In this document: in pieces, positions 1-12,929 of the stretch
How the letters are laid out: every line of letters begins with the position of its first letter
Position numbering within the stretch: position 1 is the stretch's first letter
Origin: Lamellibrachia satsuma
Lineage: Eukaryota > Annelida > Polychaeta > Sabellida > Siboglinidae
DNA: 64,000 nt
NCBI GenBank assembly: GCA_033239005.1
Contig: BSQZ01000069.1
Location: 3,136,001-3,200,000, forward strand
Reading direction: 5' to 3'
The notes under the pieces: model-generated
Told to the model about the DNA's origin: nothing
Seen by the model: the letters and a program-made list of their open reading frames with translations, nothing else
The model's database searches: none
Translations under genes and position numbers: made by a program

Positions 1-542
1 ATGATATGCATAGCGATATTTGTTACGATATATATCGTGATACATAACAATATACATCATATAAAATACATTGACTATTGTATCGTACAAAAACTATTTT
101 GATTCATCGATGACTTGTTAGTCCAAATGCTGGGCACATTGGTATTTTTTTTCAGAAAAATATTCTTACTAACATGAAACATCCAAAATGACTACAAGAA
201 AAATATTCTTATTAAATTTAAGAAAACATTTCTTGATTTACAAATTTTCTTGTGCGCCTAAAAATAAATTAAGAAACATGTTCTTGCTTTTTTTCTTGAT
301 TTAAGAAAATGCTTTTCTTATTTAAGAAAAAATATTTCTTAGATAAGATAAATAAGAAAATATTTCTATAGCTTTATCTTGATTTTATAAATTATTTTCT
401 TAAGTTAACAAAAAAAATTTCTTAGGAAAAATTTATTAAATCACGAAAATTATTTTCTTACGTGGCTCCCTAGAAAAAATGTCTTGTTTTAAGTTTGTTT
501 TATTAAAACAAAAAAATTATTTTTAGCAGCGTGCCCTCTGAC

Positions 543-3500
543 CTGGTGTAGTTCTGTCTCCATTGTGTCTCTCTCTCCCGTCAACATGTCCATCATAGTC
601 TCCCACTCAGCTAGTTTCTCCCTGGCCTCCGCCAGCTCCACCTCTGCACCCGTCTACAAACACACAACACCGTCAACAGGTCCATCATGGTCTCCCACTC
701 AGCTAGTTTCTCCCTGGCCTCCGCCAGCTCCACCTCTGCACCCGTCTACAAACACACAACACCGTCAACATGTCCATCATGGTCTCCCACTCAGCTAGTT
801 TCTCCCTGGCCTCCACCAGCTCCACCTCTGCACCCGTCTACAAACACACAACACCGTCAACAGGTCCATCATGGTCTCCCACTCAGCTAGTTTCTCCCTG
901 GCCTCCACCAGCTCCACCTCTGCACCCGTCTACAAACACACAACACCGTCAACAGGTCTCCCACTCAGCTAGTTTCTCCCTGGCCTCCGCCAGCTTCACC
1001 TCTGCACCCGTCTACAAACATACAACACCGTCAACAGGTCCATCATGGTCTCCCACTCAGCTAGTTTCTCCCTGGCCTCCGCCAGCTCCACCTCTGCACC
1101 CGTCTACAAACACACAACACCGTCAACAGGTCCATCATGGTCTCCCACTCAGCTAGTTTCTCCCTGGCCTCCGCCAGCTCCACCTCTGCACCCGTCTACA
1201 AACACACAACACCGTCAACAGGTCCATCATGGTCTCCCACTCAGCTAGTTTCTCCCTGGCCTCCGCCAGCTCCACCTCTGCACCCGTCTACAAACACACA
1301 ACACCGTCAAACTCACTGAAAATTTAAGTGCATAATCTGTTATTTTTATCAAACATAAAAAATTGACTATCTTGCTTTAATTTTTTGCAACTTTGATGTT
1401 TCAAGTCCAATGCCTACAAATGTACAACACTGTCGAACTTACTGAAAATTAAAGTGACATTAAAGTGGCTACTTTTATCAAACATAAAAAATTATCAAAG
1501 AACTGATTATTTTGCTGAAATATTTTACACCTTGGATGTTTCATAACAAGTCCAATAACAAGTCCAATGTATACAAATGTACAACACTGTCAAACATCCT
1601 GAAAATAAAGTGACATAGTCTGCATTTTTTTTATAAAACAGACTATAGAATATAGTTACGATTGTGTTAATGCTAGTAGTGTGAATATGTTTAAAAATAG
1701 AATTGACAGATATTTGATAAGGAGGGCTACACATAGATGAGAAAATTGTTGGACTCTCGATAAGCCAATGGCTTCCTTGTCCACTTGCCATCTGGAACTT
1801 GTTGTTTGGGATGACAATCTTGTTAAATCTATCTTGCTTTAATTGTTCACAACTTGTATCTTTCATAACAAGTCCAATGTCTAAAATGTCTGTATGCCAC
1901 TGTAAAAACTTTAATTGTTCACAACTTGTATCTACTATCTTTCATAACAAATCCAATGTCTACAATGTATGTATGCCACTGTAAAAATTGTAAATGTTCA
2001 CAACGTGTATCTTTCATAACAAGTCCAATGTCTACAATGTCTGTATGCCACTGTAAAAACTTTACTTGTTCACAACTTGTATCTTTCATAACAAGTCCAA
2101 TGTCTACAATGTATGTATGCCACTGTAAAAACTTTACTTGTTCACAACTTGTATCTTTCATAACAAGTCCAATGTCTACAATGTCTGTATGCCACTGTAA
2201 AAACTTTACTTGTTCACAACTTGTATCTTTCATAACAAGTCCAATGTCTACAATGTCTGTATGCCACTGTAAAAACTTTAATTGTTCACAACTTGTATCT
2301 TTCATAACAAGTCCAATGTCTACAATGTCTGTATGCCACTGTAAAAACTTTAATTGTTCACAACTTGTATCTTTCTTAACAAGTCCAATGTCTACAATGT
2401 CTGTATGCCACTGTAAAAACTGCCATATATTCAAACGAGATAATCAGTGGTTTTTCGCCAATTTTTTTTCACTTTAATCTTATCTGTATATTTTTAATAT
2501 ATTTACCTAAAACTATTAAAGCCAGGTGGTCAGTTTTTTTATCAACAACAACAATCCTGAAGTAAATGCAATGAAACATTAATGACATTCAAATTAGGAA
2601 TTTCTATTTATTAAAACAACTGACTATCTGACTTTAATATTTGACTCTCACTAAGGACAGTGTGCAATGACACTGCCATGGCAGTGTCACTAAGGACAGT
2701 GTGCAATGACACTGCCATGTCTGTGTCACGTCACCTTGTTGGTGCGACTGGCGGCATTGTACTCCTGCTGGAGATGTTGGAACGATGACATCAGAGTCTC
2801 ATCTTTCATCTTCTGACATTCCAGCTGCTCTGCCACCTCCTACAACACGTCATCATGTCTACAAGTCATTGTGTTAACATGTCATTATTTTGACACGTCA
2901 TCGTGTCTACATGTTAACATATCATAATCATTGGGTCGACGTATCATTATGTTGACATGTCATCATGCCGACAAGTCATTATGTAGACATGAAATGTATG
3001 TCATTATGTCGACTCGACACATCACCATCATTATGTCAACATGTCATCGTGTGATCATGCCAGTTGGTCATTGTGTCATGTCATAATGTTGACATGTCAA
3101 CATATCATAGTATCAACATGTACATGTATTCTGACCTGGTTCTGTTGTGTCAACATCTTCACCTGTGCACTGAGAGCCGCTGTACGACTCTCTAGCTCCG
3201 TTTTCAGTTCCTACAAGGTCAAGGTGAGTTTTTATATAGCACGCAGCAGTACCATTTCATACAAGGTCAAGGTGAGTTCTTATATAGCACGCAGTGGTAC
3301 CAGTTAATACGAGCTCAAGGTGAGTTCTTACATAGCATGCAGCGGTACCAGTTAATACAAGGTCAAGGTGAGTTCTTATATAGCATGCAGCGGTACCAGT
3401 TCATACACGGTCAAGGTGAGTTCTTATATAGCACACAGCGGTACCAGTTAATACAAGCTCAAGGTGAGTTCTTATATAGCATGCAGTGGTACCAGTTCAT

Positions 3501-4548
3501 ACAAGGTCAAGGTGAGTTCTTATATAGCACGCAGTGGTACCAGTTCAAAAGGCCTGTTTATGTAAACAATTTGTGTTCCAGTTGGTCAGACAACACAGTG
3601 CCAATGAGGCATCTTTTGGCCAGACATTTAGACCACACATTAAGAAATGCAACCTGTAAAGATAATGATGATAATCACTTATATGAATAGACTTATATAG
3701 AATGTTATTACATGAATAATTGTTACTGATAATGTGCTGTCTACAGTGATATACACTGTCCTGCACGGTGCGACATCCAGTACAATAAAAACAGGTATTG
3801 TACTGTTACACACAAGAATTATTCAAATGGTGCGCACTGTATAATGCATATATTACCGTTTTATTGCATTAAATATTATGTTCAAATGTTAGTTATGAAT
3901 CTCTATAACAAATACCTCATCGAACACGAATGGGTTTTATGCACTTGCTGTTTCAGACTGAACACAACATTCTATCACAACTCATGCATAAAACCCAGTA
4001 TTGTTCAATAAGTGTATAAAATATACTATAAAAATGTACAGGTAGTTTATAAATAAACACTGTGTATGTAGGCAAGTTAACAAAAAATAATAACTAATAT
4101 GAATATATTACACTCTCGATCCTGACTTCAGGACTGACCTTCTCTTTAGCTGCTGCCTGGTCCTGCACCTGCGTCAATGTCTGCTGGTGACGCGTCACTA
4201 AATCTTTATTGTCATGTCTTAGTGACGCAACCAGCTCTGTCAATTCCTGGTGCAACATGAGAATAAAACACCTTTAATTAATTATGTCATTTAGTTATGT
4301 TAAACAGATTAATTATCTGATAATGGTTATAACAAATTAAAGGTAAAGAATCTGGCCGTATTGATCATAAAAACATGTTAATTAGTATAAACTGTATATC
4401 TTGTTAATTAGTATAAACTATATACATCTAGTTAATTAGCATAAACTATATATATCTTGTACATTTGTATAAACTATATATATGTTAATTAGTATAAACT
4501 ATTTATATATCTTGTTAATAAGTATAAACTATATATATATATATATAT

Positions 4549-4579
<31 letters not shown>

Positions 4580-7500
4580 CTATATATATATATATCTATA
4601 TATATATATGTATATATGTATATATATATGTATATATATATATGTATATATATATATTGTTATTTAGTATACACTATATATATCTTGTTAATTAGTATAA
4701 ACTATATATTATATTTGTGTCTTAGTGAACCACATTTTACTTTAACCGTTATCTGTTTAATTTGAATGTTTTTTCAGGGTGACCCACAAGCTTGCACTGA
4801 ATGTGGAAGGAATGTGAATTTTAATTGAATTTAATTGAATAAATTTTAATTGTAAATTTTAAATCATGCAAACGACTGGCGCCAGCTAACTACTTCCACA
4901 GTTATTGGAAATTGCCGTCAGCTGTTGTGGAATATACTGAATGACTAGGTCGATATTCATAGCCAAATAACAATCAAATTATATAAAACAAATCGTAGTT
5001 CATAAAACCACATTTGGAGTGAAGATGTTAGAATAGATCAAATTAGTTTATATTATGTAACATGTGTTTGCGATAAAAATGGTCTGACAATGAAGACACA
5101 AAGAATTGGATTCTGGAGCATAGCTGACGGATTACAAATAAATAATTATCATTGTGTAATATCAATAATAATCAAACATATATTGTACCTAAATCCCCAG
5201 AAAACCGAGCTCACAGGCACAACTAGCTAAAATCTTTAAGGTTGGTATCATGAACTGGAATCCTTAAAATTGATATCATGAACTGGAGTATTTCAGATTG
5301 ATATGATGAACTGGAATCGTTCGGATTGATATCATGAACTAGAATATTACACACATTACTGCAGTGACTTAAATAAAAGTATGAACAATTATTAGCATTA
5401 CACATTTATTATTTTGCATGATTTCTTTATCTGGTCATCAAATGTGCTAACTTGTATGCTTTGGTTTGCAATTCACATGAAAGTACAAAAATATAAATTG
5501 TACTTTCATATGTACACCATCAGCCTTAATGAAACTTGGCAGTGAGAAATGGCTAAAGCTAGGTCTCCATGGATTGCAGTGGTTCCAATTAACAAGTATT
5601 TTGATCATGTGTCATATTTGTCAGACTAGTCCTGTGTCATGATCAGACTACTCCCGTGTCATGATCTGACTATTCCTGTCATGATCAGACTACTCCTGTG
5701 TCATGTGTCATACTAGTCCTGTGTCATGTGTCAGACTACTCCTGCACCAGAACTGAAAAAATCATGATTTTTTTTATTTAAATTAGATTGATTTGATTAT
5801 TTTTATTTGATTTTTTTTTAATCTGGTATACACAATGTCATAACATATTTTACTATCAGGCTATCTGGTGTCAATACAGCTACACAAGTGTGCGCACTTT
5901 GTGCTTTGTATTAACAAAATTTTTTTGATCTTGATGCTTGTAAACAATTATTTGTGTTAAATTCATATAAATCAGCGAATAAAAAACCGGAAGTCAAAAA
6001 AACAAAACCATAAATCAATGATTTTTTTGAGCGATTTAAATCATGATTTAAATCAAACAACCCTGACCAGAACTTACCTTCTCTTTAGCTGCTGTTTGCT
6101 CCTGCAGCTGTGTCACTGTGAGTTGGTGATGCGTCACTAGCTCTGCATTGTCATGTTTCAGTGACGCAACAAGTTCTGTCAGTTCCTGTCACAACACAGG
6201 CATCGTTGCTAGCTTAACAACAACAAATGTCAGGTTCATTGGAAGTACTGATTCACAAGGGTTACTGGTGGTTCACAAGACCTTAACAACAACAAATGTC
6301 AGGTTCACTGGAAGTCCTGATTCACAAGAGTTACTGGTGGTTCACAAGACCTTAACAACAACACATTTCAGGTTCACTGGAAGTACTGATTCACAAGAGT
6401 TACTGGTGGTTCACAAGACCTTAACAACAACAAATTTCAGGTTCACTGGAAGTACTGATTCACAAGAGTTACTGGTGGTTCATAAGACCTTATCCAGTTC
6501 ACAAGTATTACAACTGACTGTGTTTAATAGATTCACTTCAGTCCATGGACCCACTGCAATTTTATTCTATTAATTGGCTGATTCGCTTAAAAAAAGTTCA
6601 GAGAAAAAATATAGACTCACAATAATGTGGATGTGAATATCAAATAATTGAAATTTGTTTTGTTCATACTGCACAGCAGTTGCACAATTTTGTAAACTGG
6701 TATTCTTGAATGACAGATTTTCACAGTTAGACGAAAATTGCAACTTTGTTAAATAAATCTCTTGAGGACTTGTTTGCATTGCAACAACACAACAGCACCA
6801 CAGTCGGTAATATTTCTGTTTATGTAATGTTTAACCATTTTACTTGGACAATGTATATTTTTTTTACAAAACACTGATCTATAGTGAAAACGTCTTGGAA
6901 TTTTCCAGGAAAACCTGTTAATTTTGCATTACAATGTATCATTGGTTCATCAATCTGATTGTACTAACCAGCAGACATACTCTGTTAACCAGCGGACATG
7001 AATCTATTAATCAGCAGACATGATTCTATTAACCAGCGGACATGATTCTACTAACCAGCAGACATGGTCCTTTTAAACAGCAGACATGATTCTATTAGAC
7101 AGTGTTTTAACGTAGTGGGAGTACAGAATGATTATGTCCCAGCCACTTTGATTCTACTAAAAGGCTGATTCTGTTATCAGCAATTTTGTTCAGCAGAGTT
7201 TATTGTAGCGGCAAAGTAAAGATACCAGATTCACAAGTGTTATGTATAGATGATAAAACAATCCTGAGCTACACATTACAAGAAGGTACCAGGTTCACAA
7301 AATATTATTTTTATATAGCTGGCAAATAAAAGAAATGTTATCAAAATTAAGCTGGTAATAAACGTTCAACTTACAGTTTCTCTAGCTCTGGCCTGTGTCA
7401 GTACCAACTCGTGAGTGCGCACTAACTCTTGAGTGTCCTGCTTCAGTTTTGTCAACTCATCCAGCTGTGCCTGAAAACAACATCATTCGAAGCGACAGCA

Positions 7501-9864
7501 TTGTCATCAACATCATCAACATTGACATCATCATTAACACTGACATCAACACCATCAACACCATCAATGTCATCAACATCTTAATCAACATTATCATCAC
7601 CAACACCGTAATCATCATCAACACCATAGTGAACATCACCATCAGCAACATGAACATTATCATCAATATCGTCAACATGAACATCATCACCAACACCATC
7701 ATTATCATGAAAAATACAGGAGACTAGCCCAACAGAGTGGCCGTTGTGTAGATAGGGCATATGGATTCATCATAAACATATTAACATCACCGATGAGCGT
7801 GAAGATGCTTACATCTGCCGTCTCCGTAGTGGGCAGGCCACTGACCTTCAGCTTCTTCATATCTTCCTCCAGTTCTATAAACGGTCAACCATGATTTACA
7901 TCAGAACATTTGGAAATGACTGCACAGCTGTATACCATCAGTGGAAATATGAAAACATTGATGTTTGACACTATACACTATAAATAAAATAGGTTCCATC
8001 GGCCGATCGGGGTATTTGGGGGTCCAGAAACTATTTCGATTAATATCAGTGTATTTTTCCCAGGGTCAATGTATTTTTCTTCAAACAAATTATAATTCAA
8101 TCACAGTTCATAAGGGTGCCGACTTTGAGCGCCATCAGGCAGTTTTACTCTGAGGACAAAGGTCACCTGTGGAAGACAAAGTTGCCATTGTTTTATCTAT
8201 ATGGGCATATTTAAATCTGCAAAGGGTATCTACTGGTAAATACAATTCTAAGTTTCATGAGATTAAACAACATTGATTTCTTGTAGTGACACATGCAGGT
8301 CTGATTTATCAAGATATTTAACAATATTGCTATCCAAGCTGCAAGCACCAGATGGCAAGTGGACAAAGTAGCCGTTTTGTCATTGAGATTTTTTCATCAT
8401 GTATAACCCACCCATGGATGTTTTAAATAGCCCCAAGGTAAATAACTATTATATAATAAAAGATTCCTTGATTCTACACAGATAGCATGGGTAGATACTA
8501 ATTAAAAGTAATGAACATTACATATATGGTACACATATTGAATAACTACATAAATAATAAATATCACACCACAAACACTTAAAGAGCCCTCTACAATTCG
8601 TTTTTTTTCTCGCCCATCTCATCTTTCAAACTCGCTTTGCGAAAAACTTACAAACAATTAAATTATTTTTCACTGGGTTAAGACAAAATGCTGCAAAAAG
8701 GGCAAAAGCATAACATAAGGCTATTCTCACTTATGCAAGTTATCCGATCAAATGATCTTTGATCTAGGCGATGATTGGCAGTGGCTACTAGCTGATTGAA
8801 TATTGTCGCAACAAAGCGTCTACTATACTATAAGTGGGATGATATCAGCGATATTGTGAGTAATACTTGATTATCCCAGCGACTAATTTTGGGAGGGGGC
8901 ATTACAGAAATGTTGGTGGACAAACCGATGTCAAATAAAGTGCCAATGTGAACAGATTCCAGTGCCAACAGGTCTAGTAATCCTCTGCAAAATCTAGGAT
9001 GCTCAGAATAATGGATTACAATTAAAACTGAGCCCTGTAATACACAACCAACCTGTGCATTTTGCTTTTGTTTTCTGCAAGACCAAACTCTGTTTCTTAA
9101 TGAACTTCACCAAGTCTTCCCGAGGAAGTGAGTCCAACTACAACAAGAAATACACAGAATATAAACTAAATTCAACGTTTTACTTTGTAGTGCTCACTCA
9201 ATCATTGAATTTTCTTTGTTTCCACCGGAGCATAAATGAGCGGGGGAGCGGTGGTCTAATGGTTAGAGCACCCACCTGTCGATCGAGAGGACGGTGGTTC
9301 GATTCCACCTCCGCCGTTTCGAAGCTTGGGCAATTTCGTTCACCCCACTTTGCCCGTGTCTTTCGGAAGACACTAAAAACTCCTGCGTTAGCTCAAGATT
9401 GGGCTGTTTGGAGTATAACTACTTGAGACTTGAGACCAACAACTCTCCTACAGCCAGCACTAATGTGCCACTACATCATAGCAACATACTGGTGTGAGAT
9501 AAAAATTATTCCTCATCTCTGGGTGAATATTTTATATGAAACAAACATTCCCACATGTGGATTTCTTAATGGAATATTCACCCCTGTATCCTTGTGTGAT
9601 GAACTCAAGAAAATATGCATTTAATAATGATTTAAAATCATGATAAGTATATATTTTCTTGCTCTGAGATACAAATGGAAACTTTTTTCCATTTCTATCT
9701 CAGAACAGTCAGATGCCTTAAAAAATTATTAACCCTTGTTTCACAAATGTCTTCATTACATAATGTCCTTTATATCAGTGATTTCTACAGGGTCTGACCT
9801 TAGAGGCTGACTTAGAGGCGCTGGGGGAGGGGGAAGCCACTTGAGTCTGTTCTGGTGATGCCAT
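543..9864 (-). CDS. GCC2: GCC2 (GRIP and coiled-coil protein 2, golgin GCC185), 5' part, nine coding exons
   Basis: Coding exons on the minus strand, 5' to 3': 9864-9799, 9137-9053, 7874-7813, 7470-7375, 6185-6078, 4246-4139, 3210-3136, 2839-2735, 653-543 (816 nt, 272 codons, frame kept across every junction). The first exon starts at ATG 9864 (MASPEQTQVASP) and is preceded by an acceptor (TTGTAG ending at 9881), so a 5' noncoding exon lies upstream. Exons 2 and 3 read LPREDLVKFIKKQ...KAKCTELEEDMKKLK, matching the conserved N-terminus of vertebrate GCC2 as I know it (LPKEDLIKFAKKQ...RCTELEKEI). All later exons encode charged, heptad-like coiled coil, as expected for a long trans-Golgi tethering golgin. 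The C-terminal GRIP domain would lie left of the window. Exons 4-6 are similar to each other (LVxxHxxxxTQ). Known role: tether for endosome-derived vesicles at the trans-Golgi. Identity rests on the N-terminal motif; downstream exons could only be called coiled coil. Confidence 0.8.
654..1316 (-). repeat. 92-bp minisatellite copying the acceptor and start of GCC2 exon 9
   Basis: Seven extra copies of TTTGTAG|ACGGGTGCAGAGG plus about 66 nt of exon 9 lie upstream of the true exon. Acceptors (CTA on the plus strand) start at about 654 (true exon), 746, 838, 930, 1012, 1104, 1196 and 1288. The copies are nearly identical; one is 10 bp short. The copies lack the exon's donor. In the exon's own frame, a splice to any upstream copy soon meets TAG in the next unit. 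Confidence 0.9.
1727..1835. repeat. Dispersed ~100-bp element, copy 1
   Basis: The core GGACTCTCGATAAGCCAATG followed by GCTTCCTTGTCCACTTGCC recurs at 13,738-13,850. It is found in reverse and diverged form at about 8,330-8,400 and 51,478-51,560, with a weaker trace near 63,005-63,040. It is short and non-coding, probably a miniature inverted-repeat type element. Confidence 0.6.
1849..2428. repeat. 72-bp minisatellite, about 8 copies
   Basis: The unit begins CACAACTTGTATCTTTCATA and lies in GCC2 intron 8. Because 72 is a multiple of three, both strands are open for about 170-180 codons; this is a by-product, not a gene. Confidence 0.9.
2649..2720. repeat. 41-bp tandem duplication just past the GCC2 exon 8 donor
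   Basis: CTAAGGACAGTGTGCAATGA plus CACTGCCATG occurs twice in a row; it also contains the inverted pair CACTGCCATGGCAGTG. Confidence 0.7.
2840..3125. repeat. Degenerate ~20-bp repeats flanking the GCC2 exon 8 acceptor
   Basis: Many variants of GTCATTATGTCGACATGTCATC follow the acceptor on its intronic side. The copies are too diverged to count cleanly. Confidence 0.6.
3211..3556 (-). repeat. 48-bp minisatellite built on the GCC2 exon 7 acceptor
   Basis: The true junction on the plus strand is CAGTTC|CTACAAGGTCAAGGTGAG. The repeats read CAGTTCATACAAGGTCAAGGTGAG every 48 bp, about seven times. Six exon bases and the flanking intron are copied; the acceptor G is changed (TAG to TAT on the coding strand). 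Confidence 0.85.
4520..4670. repeat. (AT)n-rich tract with related TTAATTAGTATAAACTATAT repeats
   Basis: The tract is in GCC2 intron 5. About ten copies of a ~27-bp TTAATTAGTATAAACTATAT motif surround it from 4,375 to 4,705. Confidence 0.8.
4706..6077. other. GCC2 intron 5, mostly unique
   Basis: AT-rich, no exon-like ORF. Small repeats only: ATGAACTGGAATC-type units (31 bp) at 5,223-5,345 and degenerate GTCATGTGTCAGACTACTCC units at 5,615-5,750. Confidence 0.6.
6206..6500. repeat. 69-bp minisatellite, about 4 copies
   Basis: The unit starts AACAACAACAAATGTCAGGT. It starts about 20 bp upstream (in gene sense) of the GCC2 exon 5 acceptor. The 3n period gives a spurious open frame. Confidence 0.85.
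6964..7100. repeat. ~22-bp tandem repeat in GCC2 intron 4
   Basis: Five or six copies of AACCAGCAGACATGATTCTATT with small changes. Confidence 0.75.
7478..7712. repeat. CATCAACAC-type low-complexity array next to GCC2 exon 4
   Basis: Imperfect trinucleotide-based ATCAACACC/ATCATC repeats give open frames on both strands with no gene meaning. Confidence 0.8.
9241..9430 (+). mobile_element. tRNA-derived SINE, family 1
   Basis: The head has a good RNA polymerase III A box (TGGTCTAATGG at about 9,252) and B box (GGTTCGATTCC at about 9,296). The body is CGAAGCTTGGGCAATTTCGT... and TGTCTTTCGGAAGA. The same body recurs at 17,523, 19,391 and 41,690. It lies in GCC2 intron 1. Confidence 0.8.
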
Positions 9865-9904
9865 CACTTGTCAGTGTAACCTACAACATGGCCGACATAT
9901 CACA

Positions 9905-10640
9905 TTCAAGACCAAGGTGACAACATTCAATGCACCCTGGGACATGTAACATGTCAGGTAACCAGGGTGACAACATTCAATGCACCCTGGGTCATGTAAC
10001 ATGTCAGGTAACCAGGGTGACAACATTCAATACACCCTGGGTCATGTAACATGCCAGGTAACCAGGGTGACAACATTCAATACACCCTGGGACATGTAAC
10101 GTGCCAGGTAACCAGGGTGACAACATTCAATACACCCTGGAACATGTAACGTGCCAGGTAACCAGGGTGACAACATTCGATACACCCTGGGACATGTAAC
10201 ATGCCAGGTAACCAGGGTGACAACATTCAATACACCCTGGAACATGTAACGTGCCAGGTAACCAGGGTGACAACATTCAATACACCCTGGGATATGTAAC
10301 ATGCCAGGTAACCAGGGTGACAACATTCAATACACCCTGGGTCATGTAACATGCCAGGTAATCGGGGCAGCAACATTCAAGACACCCTGGGACATGTAAC
10401 ATGCCAGGTAACCAGGGTAACAACATTCAATGCACCCTGCGACATGTAACATGCCAGGTAACCAGGGTAACAACATACACTACACCCTGGGACATGTAAC
10501 ATGCTAGGTAACCAGCGTAACAACATCCAATACACCCTGGGACATGTAACATGCCAGGTAACCATGGTGACAACATTCAATACACCGTGGGACATGTAAC
10601 ACGCCAGGTAACCATGGTGACAACATTAATTCAATCGTGG
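9905..10640. repeat. 50-bp minisatellite, about 14 copies
   Basis: The unit CAACATTCAATACACCCTGG (first 20 bases) starts about 25 bp upstream of the GCC2 first coding exon. Minus-strand open frames across it are artefacts of repetition. Confidence 0.95.
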
Positions 10641-12204
10641 GACAATGAGATTGGTTATGTATTTGATAACATGAGACATACATACACAAGTATTCCTAGA
10701 AAGTAAATATGAGAGAAAATGTATAGTTATACCTATACAGGCCAAAAAGGGAACTATCACATTTATGAACATATCTTGCCACTGGAAGTAAATTTTGCAA
10801 GCATGCATATATTTTTGTACTGTAGTTATGCAACAAATGGCGGGCACTACCAAAAGTTCATTACCCACGGACATGTGACAGAGAGCAATAATCTACATAC
10901 TTCAACAGTCGTTATCTATGCCTATGGGTGTAAACTGACAGTGCCGCTAATTCAGCCTATTTTCACATAACTATATGCATTGGTTTTTATGTTGTTAATA
11001 GAACAAACTCATCAAAAACATCACTACTATTGTTTTATTAATTTCTTTGCAACTAAATTATTACGTTTGAATTTTATTTTGAAGCCTGATCATTTCAACC
11101 GATCATTTCGATGCGGACCCACTCCGCATTTAGGGGCGCCCACTTCAACAACACTGAAGCACATATAAAATACAAATAAATGTAACATAATATACTAATT
11201 ATCTTGCACAGCTATGCTACCATTTGTCTTGTAACTTTGTCCATGTCAACGTTATAAACACAGACAGTGTCTGAAAGTGTCAAATGATAAATACAAAGAC
11301 AATTACCTGATGCTGTGATTATTGGGAACCGGCAGACCGCCTGACAGTTTAAATTTACGTTGAGACTACTAGATAATGTCTAGACTCAACCTTAATTAAA
11401 TTATGGCCTAAAGTACAGACGTGGCAATTGACTCCGTTCCAACTCCCGAGTTATTGATAAGTTATGACTTGTGCTTTAGTTACATCGATTTCGAGGGAAA
11501 AGCCCCGTCATGGTGGTTAAACAGGGGTGCTGACACCCCTATCGCCTGGGATATGTCCTGTCTATATGTCGATCTTTACCACTTGTCAATAATCAACTAA
11601 TTGTTTCACTATTTATCAACACGTAAACACGAAGAAGTTTCCGCCTTGCGTGCTTGGCGAAGTTGTTTTGAAAGGAGACATGGAAACATCGAGCCGCAAA
11701 GACGACTACCGGTATTTCGTGGCACAACATATCGCCGCTTCTCGGATATTAATGATAATCAGAATTCACAGATATGGGCGGGCCACACAATTAATTACTT
11801 TATAACAAATTGTTTAGCTTATACTTATTGCTTAGCTTATACTTATTGACATTTTATTTTATTAATGAAATTATACAAAAATTACATATATCTATGTTCG
11901 GTTAAAATGAAAATAAATGTTATAGTGAAACGATAATATCATCAAGACATTATTTTTAAGTGGGAGGAATCGAGTTGTATATATTCGAACATGGTTAACA
12001 CGCCTTAAAATAGAAATGATATATATGGGCGGGCCACACAATTAATTAATTAATTAATTGTTGTTTTGGATGGCAATATTGTTAAATCTTATTACATCTT
12101 ATTAAATGTTGTTCAATCTCCTTGCATCTCCTTACATATCACTACATGTGATTACACGTATACAGGTCATTGTCATTACGTGTCATTACATATATGTCAG
12201 AAAT

Positions 12205-12370
12205 AGTATTCTTATATAGTGCTGTACGCAGTCCTTGGGACTGTTCAAACTGCTTTTACACTTCACCCCCGGCAGACCTATTCATTCCAATGCGAACTCG
12301 ACTTCTTTGTGAAGCATTCAGCCATGCTGCAATTACTGCGCAAATTAAGACTATATTTATTCGTTAAAAT
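12205..12370. mobile_element. SINE family 2 body, headless
   Basis: The words CAGTCCTTGGGACTGTTCAAA, CATTCAGCCATGCTGCAATTACTGCGC match 59,815-59,960, where the same body is joined to a tRNA-like head. The head is missing here. Confidence 0.65.
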
Positions 12371-12929
12371 TATAATACCAATTAGTACATCCCATTACAT
12401 GGCATTCATCTTTATAACTATAATTACACATTTATATGTAATAGCATGCGCATGCACGCTCGCACATGCATATGTCAGCAATGGATGTTATGCTAATTCC
12501 AGTAATAATAATTTTTATTATTTAAAAATGTATATGTAATGCGCTTGATAACCGTATGATATGCCCATGCATTGTCTAATAAGATGCAATGCGACAATGC
12601 AATGATTTGTGTTCATTGTTGAAATTTCATTAGCTGTGATATTCTCAGTTAAAATGCTTACTGCATTACATTACAAAAAAACGCACATATTTGTTATAGA
12701 CGTCATACTATAGTACAAAATTGCATTAATGGCCATGTTAACGTTTTGTCCAATTATAAGAAAATGTTGCTATAAAAAATTCCGAAATTTTTTCACAGCA
12801 ACTGCCATCATCTCATTGACATGCTGACCAAGTTTTGTCGAAATCACATATTTCCAGCTCTTTTTAAAAGCCCCCACGTGCGATGCTCAAAGTGTTTACA
12901 AAAATATCTGCAAGTTTGCGAGAATAGAT

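Noticed and set aside
565..1319. Plus-strand ORFs of 60-128 codons (SHSASFSLASA repeats)
   Set aside because: They are the antisense of the 92-bp junction repeat; the minus strand holds the exon.
1919..2477. Overlapping 171- and 183-codon ORFs on both strands
   Set aside because: 72-bp repeat with a 3n period; open frames on both strands are an artefact.
9242..9317. Possible functional tRNA gene
   Set aside because: tRNA-like boxes, but joined to a repeated body found at other loci, so it is a SINE head; a cloverleaf was not convincing.
11601..11849. Possible first exon near 11,640-11,760
   Set aside because: No frame links to MRPL3 or GCC2 and no clear donor; MRPL3 exon 1 at 13,381 fits phase and leader character.
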